Shown one piece after another: positions 7,974 through 14,640 of a DNA stretch of 26,104 nt; position 1 is the stretch's first letter, and each line of letters begins with the position of its first letter. Source of the DNA: JAGLCY01 sp965369705 (GTDB taxonomy: Bacteria; Krumholzibacteriota; Krumholzibacteriia; LZORAL124-64-63); contig CBDURF010000031.1 in the NCBI GenBank assembly GCA_965369705.1, positions 1 to 26,104 on the forward strand, written 5' to 3'. The notes below the pieces were generated by a model. That model made no database searches, was not told the origin of the DNA, and was given only the letters and a program-made list of their open reading frames with translations. The position numbers and the translations under genes were made by a program.

Positions 7974-8879
7974 TTACCAGCCTCGTCCCGCCATCTTCTC
8001 ACCTTCGGCCATCTCGTTCACCGCGCGGCCCTTCATGGCCTCGCCCAGCTTCATGGAGATTTCCATGAGTTTGACCGGGTCGCCGTGATATGTCACGGCG
8101 TCGACGATGGCCTTGGCCCGGGGTTCCGGATCCTCGCTGGCGAAGATCCCGCTGCCGACGAAGACGGACTCGGCGCCCAGCTGCATCATCAGCGCGGCGT
8201 CGGCGGGAGTGGCGATGCCGCCCGCTGCGAAGTTGGGCACCGGCAGCTTGCCCAACTCGGCGGTTTCGACCACCACGTGGTAGGGAGCGCCCAGGTTTTT
8301 GGCCTCAGCCATCAACTCATCGGTGCGCATCATCTGCAGGCGGCGGATGCCCTCGGTGACCTCACGCATGTGGGTCACGGCCTCGACGATGTCGCCGCTG
8401 CCGGCCTCGCCCTTGGTGCGCATCATCGCGGCGCCCTCGCCGATTCGTCGCAGGGCCTCGCCCAGATTGCGGCAGCCGCAGACAAAGGGCACCTTGAAAT
8501 CGTATTTGTAGACGTGGTTGGCGTTGTCGGCGGGGGTCAGGACCTCCGACTCATCGATGAAGTCGACGCCGAGGGCTTCGAGGATCTGGGCCTCGGCAAA
8601 GTGGCCGATGCGGATCTTGGCCATCACCGGAATCGAGACCATGTCCTGGATCTGTCTGATCATGTCCGGCTGGGACATGCGGGCGATGCCCCCCATTTTC
8701 CGGATGTCCGAGGGAATGCGTTCCAGGGCCATGACGGCCACGGCGCCCGCCTCTTCGGCGATCTTGGCCTGCTCGGCGTTGGTGACGTCCATGATGACAC
8801 CGCCCTTGAGCATCTCGGCCAGACCCACCTTGTGGCGAAACTGTTCCTGAATCTCTTGATTGCTCTGGGGAGTCTTCAT
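7974..8879 (-). CDS. pdxS: Pyridoxal 5'-phosphate synthase lyase subunit PdxS
   Basis: This is the TIM-barrel synthase subunit of the DXP-independent vitamin B6 pathway. The sequence is highly conserved: GGVIMDVTNAEQAKIAEEAG near the N-terminus with D31, then VMAKIRIGHFAEAQILEALG with the substrate-binding lysine K88, and RTKGEAGSGDIVEA with K156. The C-terminal tail ends EGEKMAGRGW. At 301 residues it is full length. Start ATG at 8879 has an excellent ribosome-binding site, AAGGAGG, seven bases upstream. The upstream gap carries a terminator-like hairpin of the previous gene and a small leader hairpin. pdxT follows after 5 bases. Confidence 0.98.
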   Translation of the reverse strand: MKTPQSNQEIQEQFRHKVGLAEMLKGGVIMDVTNAEQAKIAEEAGAVAVMALERIPSDIRKMGGIARMSQPDMIRQIQDMVSIPVMAKIRIGHFAEAQILEALGVDFIDESEVLTPADNANHVYKYDFKVPFVCGCRNLGEALRRIGEGAAMMRTKGEAGSGDIVEAVTHMREVTEGIRRLQMMRTDELMAEAKNLGAPYHVVVETAELGKLPVPNFAAGGIATPADAALMMQLGAESVFVGSGIFASEDPEPRAKAIVDAVTYHGDPVKLMEISMKLGEAMKGRAVNEMAEGEKMAGRGW

Positions 8880-8921
8880 GACTCGACCTCCTTAATCAGG
8901 CCGGTGCACAATGAGGCCACT

Positions 8922-8938
8922 GCCGGGCAAGACCCGGC
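8922..8938. repeat. Small hairpin in the pdxS leader
   Basis: GCCGGG (8922-8927) pairs with CCCGGC (8933-8938) around a 5-base loop, about 45 bases upstream of the pdxS start. It does not resemble a known riboswitch; no PLP-sensing RNA motif was recognised. Confidence 0.3.
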
Positions 8939-8971
8939 GCCTCTTGGTCTTCCAATGTCCACAAGATAATA

Positions 8972-9016
8972 GCTTGGCCCGCCGGGCGAAAGGACCGCCC
9001 GGCTCTCGGACCAAGC
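8972..9016 (-). terminator. Terminator-like hairpin directly after the HxH lipoprotein gene
   Basis: An 8-bp perfect inner stem (GCCGGGCG 8981-8988 with CGCCCGGC 8996-9003, 7-base loop) is enclosed by a 6-bp outer stem (GCTTGG 8972-8977 with CCAAGC 9011-9016). It begins immediately after the stop codon at 9017. On the minus strand it is followed by TATTATCTTGT, which is AT-rich but not a pure T run. The TATTAT could alternatively serve as a -10 element for pdxS, although no good -35 is seen. Confidence 0.65.
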
Positions 9017-9355
9017 CTAATTGAAGGTGACCGGGTGGGAATGGCCGCTGTTGCTTGAACTGGTGGCCGTAACCGTGTTCCCTGCTCCGATTTCCCCTAC
9101 CTGGGCCGCGGTCAGGTCCACCGAATGGGTGTGGCTGCCGCTCAGGATCAGGGTCACCGCGCCTTGCGCGTCGATCTGGGCGCCGGTAATAGCCACCGCA
9201 TGTCCGTGATTGGCGCCGATCACCCCGGCCACATCCCCGGTGGGGAGTCCCGGATTCACGGGATCGTCGTCATCGCCGCACCCGTGCAAAACCACCGACA
9301 CCCCGACCCAGGCCGATACCAGACCTGCGTTTTTCAAGAAATCGCGTCTATCCAT
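9017..9355 (-). CDS. Small Tat-type lipoprotein with three HxH motifs
   Basis: The 112-residue product starts with a twin-arginine signal (RRDFLK at 3-8, then a hydrophobic stretch) that ends in a lipobox-like VLHGC, making C26 a likely lipidation site after Tat export. The mature part begins with an Asp-rich linker and then has three His pairs: HGH (50-52), HTH (75-77) and HSH (105-107). They are embedded in repeated strands of the form HxHxVxxTxAQ. Similar small Tat-signal proteins with GHTHxV-type repeats occur in many bacteria without an assigned function. Metal binding is suggested by the spaced histidines but is not shown. It lies between proS and pdxS, with its own terminator-like hairpin and a 109-base leader region containing a 13-bp palindrome (9386-9398). 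Confidence 0.8.
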   Translation of the reverse strand: MDRRDFLKNAGLVSAWVGVSVVLHGCGDDDDPVNPGLPTGDVAGVIGANHGHAVAITGAQIDAQGAVTLILSGSHTHSVDLTAAQVGEIGAGNTVTATSSSNSGHSHPVTFN

Positions 9356-9385
9356 GGGATTCCCCTCATCGATTTTCCGGTAAAA

Positions 9386-9398
9386 ACGGTTAAACCGT
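9386..9398. repeat. Short palindrome upstream of the HxH lipoprotein gene
   Basis: ACGGTT-A-AACCGT is a 6-1-6 perfect palindrome about 30 bases before the start codon. It could be a regulator site. On the minus strand it is followed by TTTT, so a weak 4-bp terminator stem for proS is the other reading. Confidence 0.3.
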
Positions 9399-9464
9399 GG
9401 TAATAGGGGAAGCTTAGGAATTCCTCAGGAAACCGGCAACAGGGACCGTTGGAAAACGCCCAGG

Positions 9465-10943
9465 TCAATAACCCTGGGAGAACAGGACCCGGCCGATGGA
9501 CGGTTTGCCGCAGTGCACACACCCGCCCTTGGTTTCATCCCGTTCGAAGGGGATGTTCCTGATGGTCACCTTGGTCTTGTCCTGGATGGTCTGCTCACAG
9601 CCGCCGTCGCCGCACCAATGGCAGAGGGCAAAGCCGCCTTCACCCTGGAACAGCTTTTCGAACTCTTCCCAGGAGTCGATCGTGAACGTGGCCTCCCGGC
9701 GACGCTCAAGGGCGCGAATATAAAGATCCTGCTGGATGCGATCCAACTCGCCGGGCACGGCCGCCGTCAGGTCGGTGAATCCCACTGGCTGCTTGTTGCG
9801 GTCGTGGCGTGCGACCATCATGACCTTCTGGTCCGCCAGATCGCGGGGACCGAGTTCCAGGCGCAGGGGCACGCCCTTGCGCTCCCATTCGCCGTATTTC
9901 CAGCCGGGACGCATGTTGTCGCGCTTGTCCACGTGCACCCGTCCGATGATCGGCCGCAGTTCGGCCGCCAACTCCTCGGCCTTCGTCACCACCTGTTCCA
10001 TCTCCTCGTCGTTTTTCCATATCGGCACGATGACGGCCTTCGTACCCGCGATACGGGGCGGCAGGATCAGGCCGTCGTCGTCGCTGTGGGTCATGATCAG
10101 GGCGCCTATGATGCGTGTGCTCATGCCCCAACTGGTGGCCCAGACATGCTCGACCTTGCCTTCGGCGTCCTGGAATTTCACGTCGAAGGCCTTGGCGAAG
10201 TTCTGGCCCAGGTCATGGCTGGTGGCCGCCTGCAGCGCCTTGCGGTCCTGCATCATGGCCTCGATGGAGAAGGTCTCCACGGCGCCGGCGAACCGTTCGT
10301 TGGCGGTCTTGGCGCCCGTGATGACCGGCATGGCCAGGATTTCCTCGGCGAACCAGCGGTAGACCTCGAGCATCTGCAGGGTCTCGGCGCGGCCCTCCTC
10401 GGCGGTGGCGTGGGCGGTGTGGCCTTCCTGCCACAGGAATTCGGTTGTGCGCAGGAACATCCGCGTGCGCATCTCCCAGCGAATGACGTTGGCCCACTGG
10501 TTGATCAGGATCGGCAGGTCACGGTAGCTCTGGACCCACTTGCGGTACATGTCCCAGATCACCGTCTCGCTGGTGGGCCGGATGACGTACTCCTCCTCCA
10601 GCTTACTGTCCGGATCCGGCACGACCGTGGTCTTGCCGCCTTTGGTGACCTGCTTCAGGCGGTGATGCGTGACGATGGCGCATTCCTTGGCGAAGCCCTC
10701 GACGTGTTCGGCTTCCTTGGCCAGAAAACTCTTGGGGATCAACAGGGGGAAGTAGGCGTTCACATGGCCCAGTTCCTTGAACTTGTCGTCCAGGGTGCGC
10801 TGGATGTTCTCCCAGATGGCGTATCCGTTGGGACGAATCACCATGCAACCGCGAACCGGGCTGTTATCGGCCAGTTCGGCCGCCTGGATGACGTCCAGGT
10901 ACCAGCGGCTGTAGTCCTCGCTTCGTTTCGTGATCTTGGCCAT
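9465..10943 (-). CDS. proS: Prolyl-tRNA synthetase, type 3 (archaeal/eukaryote-like)
   Basis: The 492-residue enzyme charges tRNA-Pro with proline. It lacks the large editing insertion of the common bacterial ProRS (about 570 residues). It has instead the short type 3 layout, with an N-terminal class II catalytic core (VRGCMVIRPNGYAIWE; motif 2 region MRTRMFLRTTEFLWQEGHTAHAT spread over about 157-180), an anticodon-binding domain, and a C-terminal extension. That extension carries a zinc-type Cys cluster (CHWCGDGGC and GGCVHCGKPS) and ends in Tyr, as is typical of this type. Start ATG at 10943; upstream lies a leader of about 75 bases and a perfect TATAAT. Type 3 ProRS is scattered among bacteria, probably by old transfer. 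Confidence 0.97.
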   Translation of the reverse strand: MAKITKRSEDYSRWYLDVIQAAELADNSPVRGCMVIRPNGYAIWENIQRTLDDKFKELGHVNAYFPLLIPKSFLAKEAEHVEGFAKECAIVTHHRLKQVTKGGKTTVVPDPDSKLEEEYVIRPTSETVIWDMYRKWVQSYRDLPILINQWANVIRWEMRTRMFLRTTEFLWQEGHTAHATAEEGRAETLQMLEVYRWFAEEILAMPVITGAKTANERFAGAVETFSIEAMMQDRKALQAATSHDLGQNFAKAFDVKFQDAEGKVEHVWATSWGMSTRIIGALIMTHSDDDGLILPPRIAGTKAVIVPIWKNDEEMEQVVTKAEELAAELRPIIGRVHVDKRDNMRPGWKYGEWERKGVPLRLELGPRDLADQKVMMVARHDRNKQPVGFTDLTAAVPGELDRIQQDLYIRALERRREATFTIDSWEEFEKLFQGEGGFALCHWCGDGGCEQTIQDKTKVTIRNIPFERDETKGGCVHCGKPSIGRVLFSQGY

Positions 10944-11023
10944 CGTCTTCCCTTTCCATGACTCATCAGGGCGGACTTCCCCGCGGGGGGAGCCTGGTCG
11001 GTAGTGAAATTCCGGGTCAGGAA

Positions 11024-11052
11024 ATTATAAGCCTTCCCGGAAGCGGAGGAAA
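11024..11052 (-). promoter_or_regulatory. Candidate proS promoter
   Basis: The minus strand has a perfect TATAAT (11029-11024) with TTTCCT (11052-11047) 17 bp upstream. The predicted start near 11017 gives a leader of about 75 bases containing a CCCCGCGGGG hairpin. The same TTTCCTCCG string at the same distance from a -10 is found before the methyltransferase gene. Confidence 0.5.
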
Positions 11053-11056
11053 GTCC

Positions 11057-11073
11057 GGCGGCGATCAGCCGCC
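11057..11073 (-). terminator. Hairpin after the methyltransferase gene
   Basis: GGCGGC (11057-11062) and GCCGCC (11068-11073) form a 6-bp stem with a 5-base loop, 7 bases past the stop codon at 11081. On the minus strand GGACTTTCC follows, a poor T tail, so termination may be inefficient or Rho-aided. Confidence 0.4.
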
Positions 11074-11080
11074 CGCATCA

Positions 11081-11890
11081 TCAGGACTTGCGGGTCAGCC
11101 AGTACCGCTCGCGGGGGTCGATCCCGTACCGTTTCAGATCTTCCGGGGACATGTTTTCACCGGCAATGACCTCGCGGACAGTCCAGCCGGGCCGTTCGAT
11201 CAGCGTGCCGAAATCGGGCGCGAACTGCCAGGCATGGGCATGGGCGCGGTGCGGATCAATTTGGATCTGCCGACTGTGAGCCCGGCCCGGTTCGAAGGGA
11301 ACCTGGATCCAGGCGGCGCCCCCCGGTTTGAGAAACCGCAGGATCTCGTCCACGCAGATTTCCAGCTCGGGGATATGTTCCAGCACGTGGCTGCAGAAAA
11401 CCCAGTCCACGGCTCCGTCGAGCAAGGGTGTCTGACGCAGATCCATGACCAGGTCGGGGGAAAACCGCCGGTCGGCGGCGTCGATATCACTGCGAAAACA
11501 GCGGGCCAGGCCCTCATGTTCGAGCGCGAATCGCAGGGCCGTGGACAGGGAAAACCCGATCATCACTTCGGGTGTCCGGTCAGGGTTGGCCGCCAACTCC
11601 TCGCGGACGCCCAGCACCAAGTGCCGGTGCCGGTCGAAGGATCCGCAGCCTGGGCAGATGCAATGGCGAATGACCTCGTCCGAGGAGAGGAAATTGCGGA
11701 ACCGGTACCCCCGCCAGCCGCAGACCGGACACTCGCGGAAGGCGCCCAACGCGGTCCTCTCCCCCAGGAGAAGCAGGAAGTTTTCGAGTGCTCCGACGAA
11801 GATCGTCCCCGCCATCAGGGGATGTTTCCACAGACAGGCGGGCGAACGCGGGTTGAAGAGGGTATCGCGGACAAAAGCGATGGCGGACAA
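11081..11890 (-). CDS. SAM-dependent methyltransferase with N-terminal zinc ribbon
   Basis: The predicted 269-residue protein has two CxxC pairs, C54/C57 (ECPVCGWRG) and C79/C82 (CPGCGSFDRHR), forming a zinc ribbon. A class I methyltransferase fold follows, with the acidic residue ending the second strand near 135-150, LPG-like substitutes, and the Methyltransf_11 motif FCSHVLEHI (165-173) plus LKPGGAAWIQVPF (187-199). Proteins of this layout are usually found in surface-polysaccharide or natural-product loci and methylate unknown small molecules or sugars; no glycan genes are seen here. The start is uncertain: TTG at 11890 with GGAG about a dozen bases upstream, or ATG at 11815, which would still keep the zinc ribbon. 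A candidate promoter lies about 45 bases upstream. Confidence 0.82.
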   Translation of the reverse strand: MSAIAFVRDTLFNPRSPACLWKHPLMAGTIFVGALENFLLLLGERTALGAFRECPVCGWRGYRFRNFLSSDEVIRHCICPGCGSFDRHRHLVLGVREELAANPDRTPEVMIGFSLSTALRFALEHEGLARCFRSDIDAADRRFSPDLVMDLRQTPLLDGAVDWVFCSHVLEHIPELEICVDEILRFLKPGGAAWIQVPFEPGRAHSRQIQIDPHRAHAHAWQFAPDFGTLIERPGWTVREVIAGENMSPEDLKRYGIDPRERYWLTRKS

Positions 11891-11933
11891 GGATTATTCC
11901 ACTCCCTGAATATGACCGGTTGATCGTGGCGGA

Positions 11934-11962
11934 ATCATAACAGCCTCTCTCCACGGAGGAAA
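11934..11962 (-). promoter_or_regulatory. Candidate methyltransferase promoter
   Basis: Minus-strand TTTCCT (11962-11957) and TATGAT (11939-11934) are 17 bp apart, giving a leader of about 37 bases. The element shares CTTTCCTCCG and the spacing with the proS promoter. Confidence 0.42.
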
Positions 11963-12005
11963 GCCCGGGTTGCAACCTGAAGCGGAATGGGCAGCTCAAT
12001 CCGGA

Positions 12006-13322
12006 TTATGGGCGCCAGATGAGATGCAGGCTCGCAAAGCCGATGGCCGAATCATCGGTCCGTTCGGTGTGGTTTTCGGGTTCGTAGTTGGCCAGGAAAT
12101 CGAGGGAGAATTTCCGGCTGATCCGCCACGAGCCGAGCAGCCAGATCTTCCAGTAGTTGAAATCCGTGTAGAGGTCGATGGTATAGAGATCCGCGGTGTC
12201 GCCGGTAGCGTCATCGAGGGTGACGTCCCCCTGCTGATAGATGCGCCGCCCGTATTCGAGGGTGATCGACCCGCCGACCGCCGATCCGTAGGATTCGACG
12301 CCCGCCCTGGCCCCAAGCTGGGTGTACGTTTCGGGTGAGTCGCCGGCGTCCAGCCTTTCCAGGACCGGGCCTGCTTTCCAGACCGCGGACAGCACATCGC
12401 CCCACCGATATCCCAGGGCGGTTTCGAGGCGCCAGGAATTGAAGTAGACCTCTGTTTCCTGGTCGTAATTCCAAACCTCGCTCTGCACGTCGAAATAGAC
12501 GTGCCCCCCGCCCGCGGTCACCAAGCTGTTGAAATCGGTCCAGTGGCTCCAGGCCGAAGGACGAACCGTCTCGTCGGTAATCAGGCGCCGGTCGCTCTTG
12601 TGGAAGACACGGACGCCCTGGCCGTCCAGGTCCTGGTAGTCGTAGTCCGCCTCGACGCTCCAGGAATCGCGATCGATCTCGCTGGAATCGGGATAGGCCC
12701 GCCGGGACCGGCGCACGCCCCCGCCCCACATGTGACTCCCCAGGGATTGGGACCTGAGAAACACCCCGGCGCCGGTGTCCTCGAAATCAACCTCCAGGGT
12801 GGAGGGCGTCTTGTAATCGATGAACCCTCCCCAGGCCCGCACGTCAAGCGCCGCCACCCGGCCCGCCAGCGGGTAGACCCGGGCTTCCAGCCGTCCCTCG
12901 AAGTTGTCGCTGGACAGGACGTATTCGGTGGTCTGCTTGTACTGGCGGCCCCAGAAGTGTCCCAGCAGGCGAAACCGGGTGAGACGGTTCTTGTCCAGGT
13001 AGCGGTAATCCCCCTCCAGACGCTGCCGCCACAGCTCCGTGCCGGTGGAGGCCTCGGCGCGCAGACGCCAGCGATGCCGGGACTGCCGGGCCGACCGGCC
13101 CTGAAAACCGGCCTGCACCATGAATTCGGCCAAGGCTTCACTGGTGTCCTCCAGGGCCAGCGCGTAGGTATGCAGATAGGTGTCGACCCCGGAAGTGAGA
13201 TCCCAGGACCAGACGGAACGATCATTGTCGCGGAAAAAATCGGTCCCCGTCTGGGCAATACAAACGGCGGGCAGCAAGAGAAGCCCGCCTGCAAGACTGA
13301 GGAAGGTCTTGTGAACGTTCAC
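12006..13322 (-). CDS. Predicted outer-membrane beta-barrel protein of the sigma-54 locus
   Basis: No named family is recognised. The 438-residue product has a signal peptide (KTFLSLAGGLLLLPAVCIAQ, cleavage near residue 23). After it come many alternating aromatic/polar strands (for example VWSWDLTSGVDTYLHTYAL, YFDVQSEVWNYDQETEVYF, TIDLYTDFNYWKIWLLGSW) separated by Asp/Gly-rich turns. The chain ends in a strand, SLHLIWRP. This is the pattern of an outer-membrane barrel of perhaps 16-20 strands. The start is GTG at 13322, nine bases after the helical-repeat gene stop, without a clear ribosome-binding site; the 12-bp palindrome GTGAACGTTCAC (13311-13322) covers the start. It is almost certainly the second gene of the unit driven by the -24/-12 promoter at 14455-14470. 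Confidence 0.75.
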   Translation of the reverse strand: MNVHKTFLSLAGGLLLLPAVCIAQTGTDFFRDNDRSVWSWDLTSGVDTYLHTYALALEDTSEALAEFMVQAGFQGRSARQSRHRWRLRAEASTGTELWRQRLEGDYRYLDKNRLTRFRLLGHFWGRQYKQTTEYVLSSDNFEGRLEARVYPLAGRVAALDVRAWGGFIDYKTPSTLEVDFEDTGAGVFLRSQSLGSHMWGGGVRRSRRAYPDSSEIDRDSWSVEADYDYQDLDGQGVRVFHKSDRRLITDETVRPSAWSHWTDFNSLVTAGGGHVYFDVQSEVWNYDQETEVYFNSWRLETALGYRWGDVLSAVWKAGPVLERLDAGDSPETYTQLGARAGVESYGSAVGGSITLEYGRRIYQQGDVTLDDATGDTADLYTIDLYTDFNYWKIWLLGSWRISRKFSLDFLANYEPENHTERTDDSAIGFASLHLIWRP

Positions 13323-13331
13323 GGTTTCATG

Positions 13332-14393
13332 TCAGCGAATCAGGTCCTCGGTCTGGCCCAGCAGGTCATGGGCCGCTTTGATCTGACGCAGGGCCATTTC
13401 CCTGTCCCCGCCCACCAGGGCCTCGGCAGCCCTTACCCGGTGCTGCAGGGCCCTTTCGTAAAGGTCGCGGGCCTGCTTTGAGTCCGCCTCCCGGACCTGG
13501 TCGGCCACGCGGCTGGACCTCTCGTCGAACCGGTCCAGTTGCCGACGGACGGCCTCCTCATCGGGTCCGGATCCGCCCAGGGAAGCCGCCCGGAGGGCCA
13601 GTCGCCGGGCCAGCCCCGTCATCTGCAACGCCCGGCCCGGATGACCCTGATCCATGCCCGCTCGGGCTCGGGTCAGGGCTTCTTCGGCCTCGGCCAGCAG
13701 TTTCCGCGCCTGGGGATCCGGATCGTCGCCGAGGCCGTCGCGCGTCCGTTCGATCAGCATCCGTGTGCGGTCCATCTCCAGTTCGAGCCGTTCGGGATTG
13801 GCGCCGTCGGCCAGCAGACGAGCCGCGCGGCGCATCAGGTCGCCTGCCTGCTCGAGCATCTTCCAGGCAAGCTTGAAATCGCCCTGGTGGTACTGCTCCC
13901 GGGCCCGGATGGCGATGTGTTCGGACCGGCGCAGAAACTCGAGAGCCTGCCGATCGCCCGCATCGATGGCGCGCTCCATGAGTTGGCCGTGTTGATCACG
14001 GAAGCGTTCGACCCGGATGCGGATTCGCTCCTCGAGTCCCATGGCCTCGCGCGCCAGCCGCACGGCGTGCCGCATGGCGGCCCGCGAACGCCGTGAAACA
14101 CTCAGCGCCTCCAGCATGTGGCCGTTGCTCATCAGATCCATGCTGCGCCGGTGCAGGTCGGCTGCCTGGCCCAGCACCCGCCGGGCCGGCACGCTCTGGG
14201 TCTCCGTTACCAGCCCCCTCGCCCAGATCAGAAGTTCTTCGGTTCGCTCGATGTAGGTCCGGATCTGCTCGGCACCGGTCATCTGGGCTGTGGCCTTACT
14301 GGTCGCCGACCCGGCCAACGTCAGCACCAAAAAGGTGAAAACGATGCCTCTATTCAACTTGCGGAAGGGCCGACAGCAGGTCCAGGTGTTCAT
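13332..14393 (-). CDS. Secreted all-helical protein with four tandem 79-80-residue repeats
   Basis: I do not recognise the family. The start is ATG at 14393, with AGGAAGG six bases upstream. The 353-residue product has a signal peptide (hydrophobic 17-30, likely cleavage after ATA near 36). The rest is predicted entirely helical and rich in Arg, Ala, Leu and Glu. Four units run at about 43-119, 120-199, 200-277 and 278-353. The anchor G-[HD]-xxx-A-[LW] recurs at G91, G171, G250 and G329, a period of 80, 79 and 79. Each unit looks like paired long amphipathic helices, so the protein may form a rod or helical-bundle scaffold in the periplasm. It precedes the outer-membrane barrel gene by 9 bases and follows a sigma-54 promoter, so it is the likely main target of the adjacent two-component system. 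Confidence 0.78.
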   Translation of the reverse strand: MNTWTCCRPFRKLNRGIVFTFLVLTLAGSATSKATAQMTGAEQIRTYIERTEELLIWARGLVTETQSVPARRVLGQAADLHRRSMDLMSNGHMLEALSVSRRSRAAMRHAVRLAREAMGLEERIRIRVERFRDQHGQLMERAIDAGDRQALEFLRRSEHIAIRAREQYHQGDFKLAWKMLEQAGDLMRRAARLLADGANPERLELEMDRTRMLIERTRDGLGDDPDPQARKLLAEAEEALTRARAGMDQGHPGRALQMTGLARRLALRAASLGGSGPDEEAVRRQLDRFDERSSRVADQVREADSKQARDLYERALQHRVRAAEALVGGDREMALRQIKAAHDLLGQTEDLIR

Positions 14394-14454
14394 GGAGAAC
14401 CTTCCTGATTCAGGAGATGAAGGTCCGGAGGACCGTTCCAATCACCCCCGAAGG

Positions 14455-14470
14455 AGCAGATGATGTGCCA
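14455..14470 (-). promoter_or_regulatory. Sigma-54 (-24/-12) promoter for the helical-repeat/barrel operon
   Basis: The minus strand reads TGGCACATCATCTGCT. Compared with the sigma-54 consensus TGGCACG-N4-TTGCW, the invariant GG (14469-14468) and GC (14457-14456) are at the exact spacing, and all but two specified positions match. It predicts a start near 14444, a leader of about 50 bases and activation by an AAA+ enhancer-binding protein. One is encoded immediately upstream. Confidence 0.8.
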
Positions 14471-14513
14471 AGGGGTCCGGTCTACACTCAAAACTACCTA
14501 AGTGACATCATTT

Positions 14514-14523
14514 TAACTAGTTA
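14514..14523. repeat. AT-rich palindrome between the sigma-54 promoter and the upstream dyad
   Basis: TAACTAGTTA is a perfect 10-bp palindrome within the only markedly AT-rich stretch of the gap (about 14490-14535). On the minus strand GTTAAATGA and GTTAAAATGA occur as near-direct repeats 18 bases apart. A DNA-bending or protein-binding site is plausible between an enhancer and a sigma-54 promoter; no exact IHF consensus was found. Confidence 0.3.
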
Positions 14524-14587
14524 CCTTCATTTAACCGACATTCCTCCCGGCTTCCTTTGGCCCCGGCCGAAATGGACGGGGGAATTC

Positions 14588-14603
14588 CGTACCTGAGGGT
14601 ACG
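14588..14603. promoter_or_regulatory. Candidate activator-binding inverted repeat (upstream activating sequence)
   Basis: CGTACC-TGAG-GGTACG is a perfect 6-4-6 inverted repeat centred about 150 bp upstream of the predicted sigma-54 transcript start, the usual range for NtrC-type enhancers. It lies 38 bases past the regulator gene stop, so it could also be a terminator stem, but no T run follows on the minus strand. A second GC-rich stem-like sequence (14620-14636) lies directly after the stop. Confidence 0.4.
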
Positions 14604-14640
14604 ATTTCGGGTCAAGCCTGATCCCCGAGGGGCATCGGAA

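Noticed and set aside
8966..8971. TATTAT after the terminator hairpin as the pdxS -10
   Set aside because: The 17-bp upstream position falls inside the hairpin stem and gives no reasonable -35, so only the terminator is called.
9513..10961. 482-codon open frame on the + strand
   Set aside because: Antisense shadow of proS with no recognisable domain.
13311..13322. Palindrome GTGAACGTTCAC at the barrel gene start as an operator
   Set aside because: It lies inside an operon, 9 bases after the previous stop, and spans the start codon, so coincidence is more likely than an operator.
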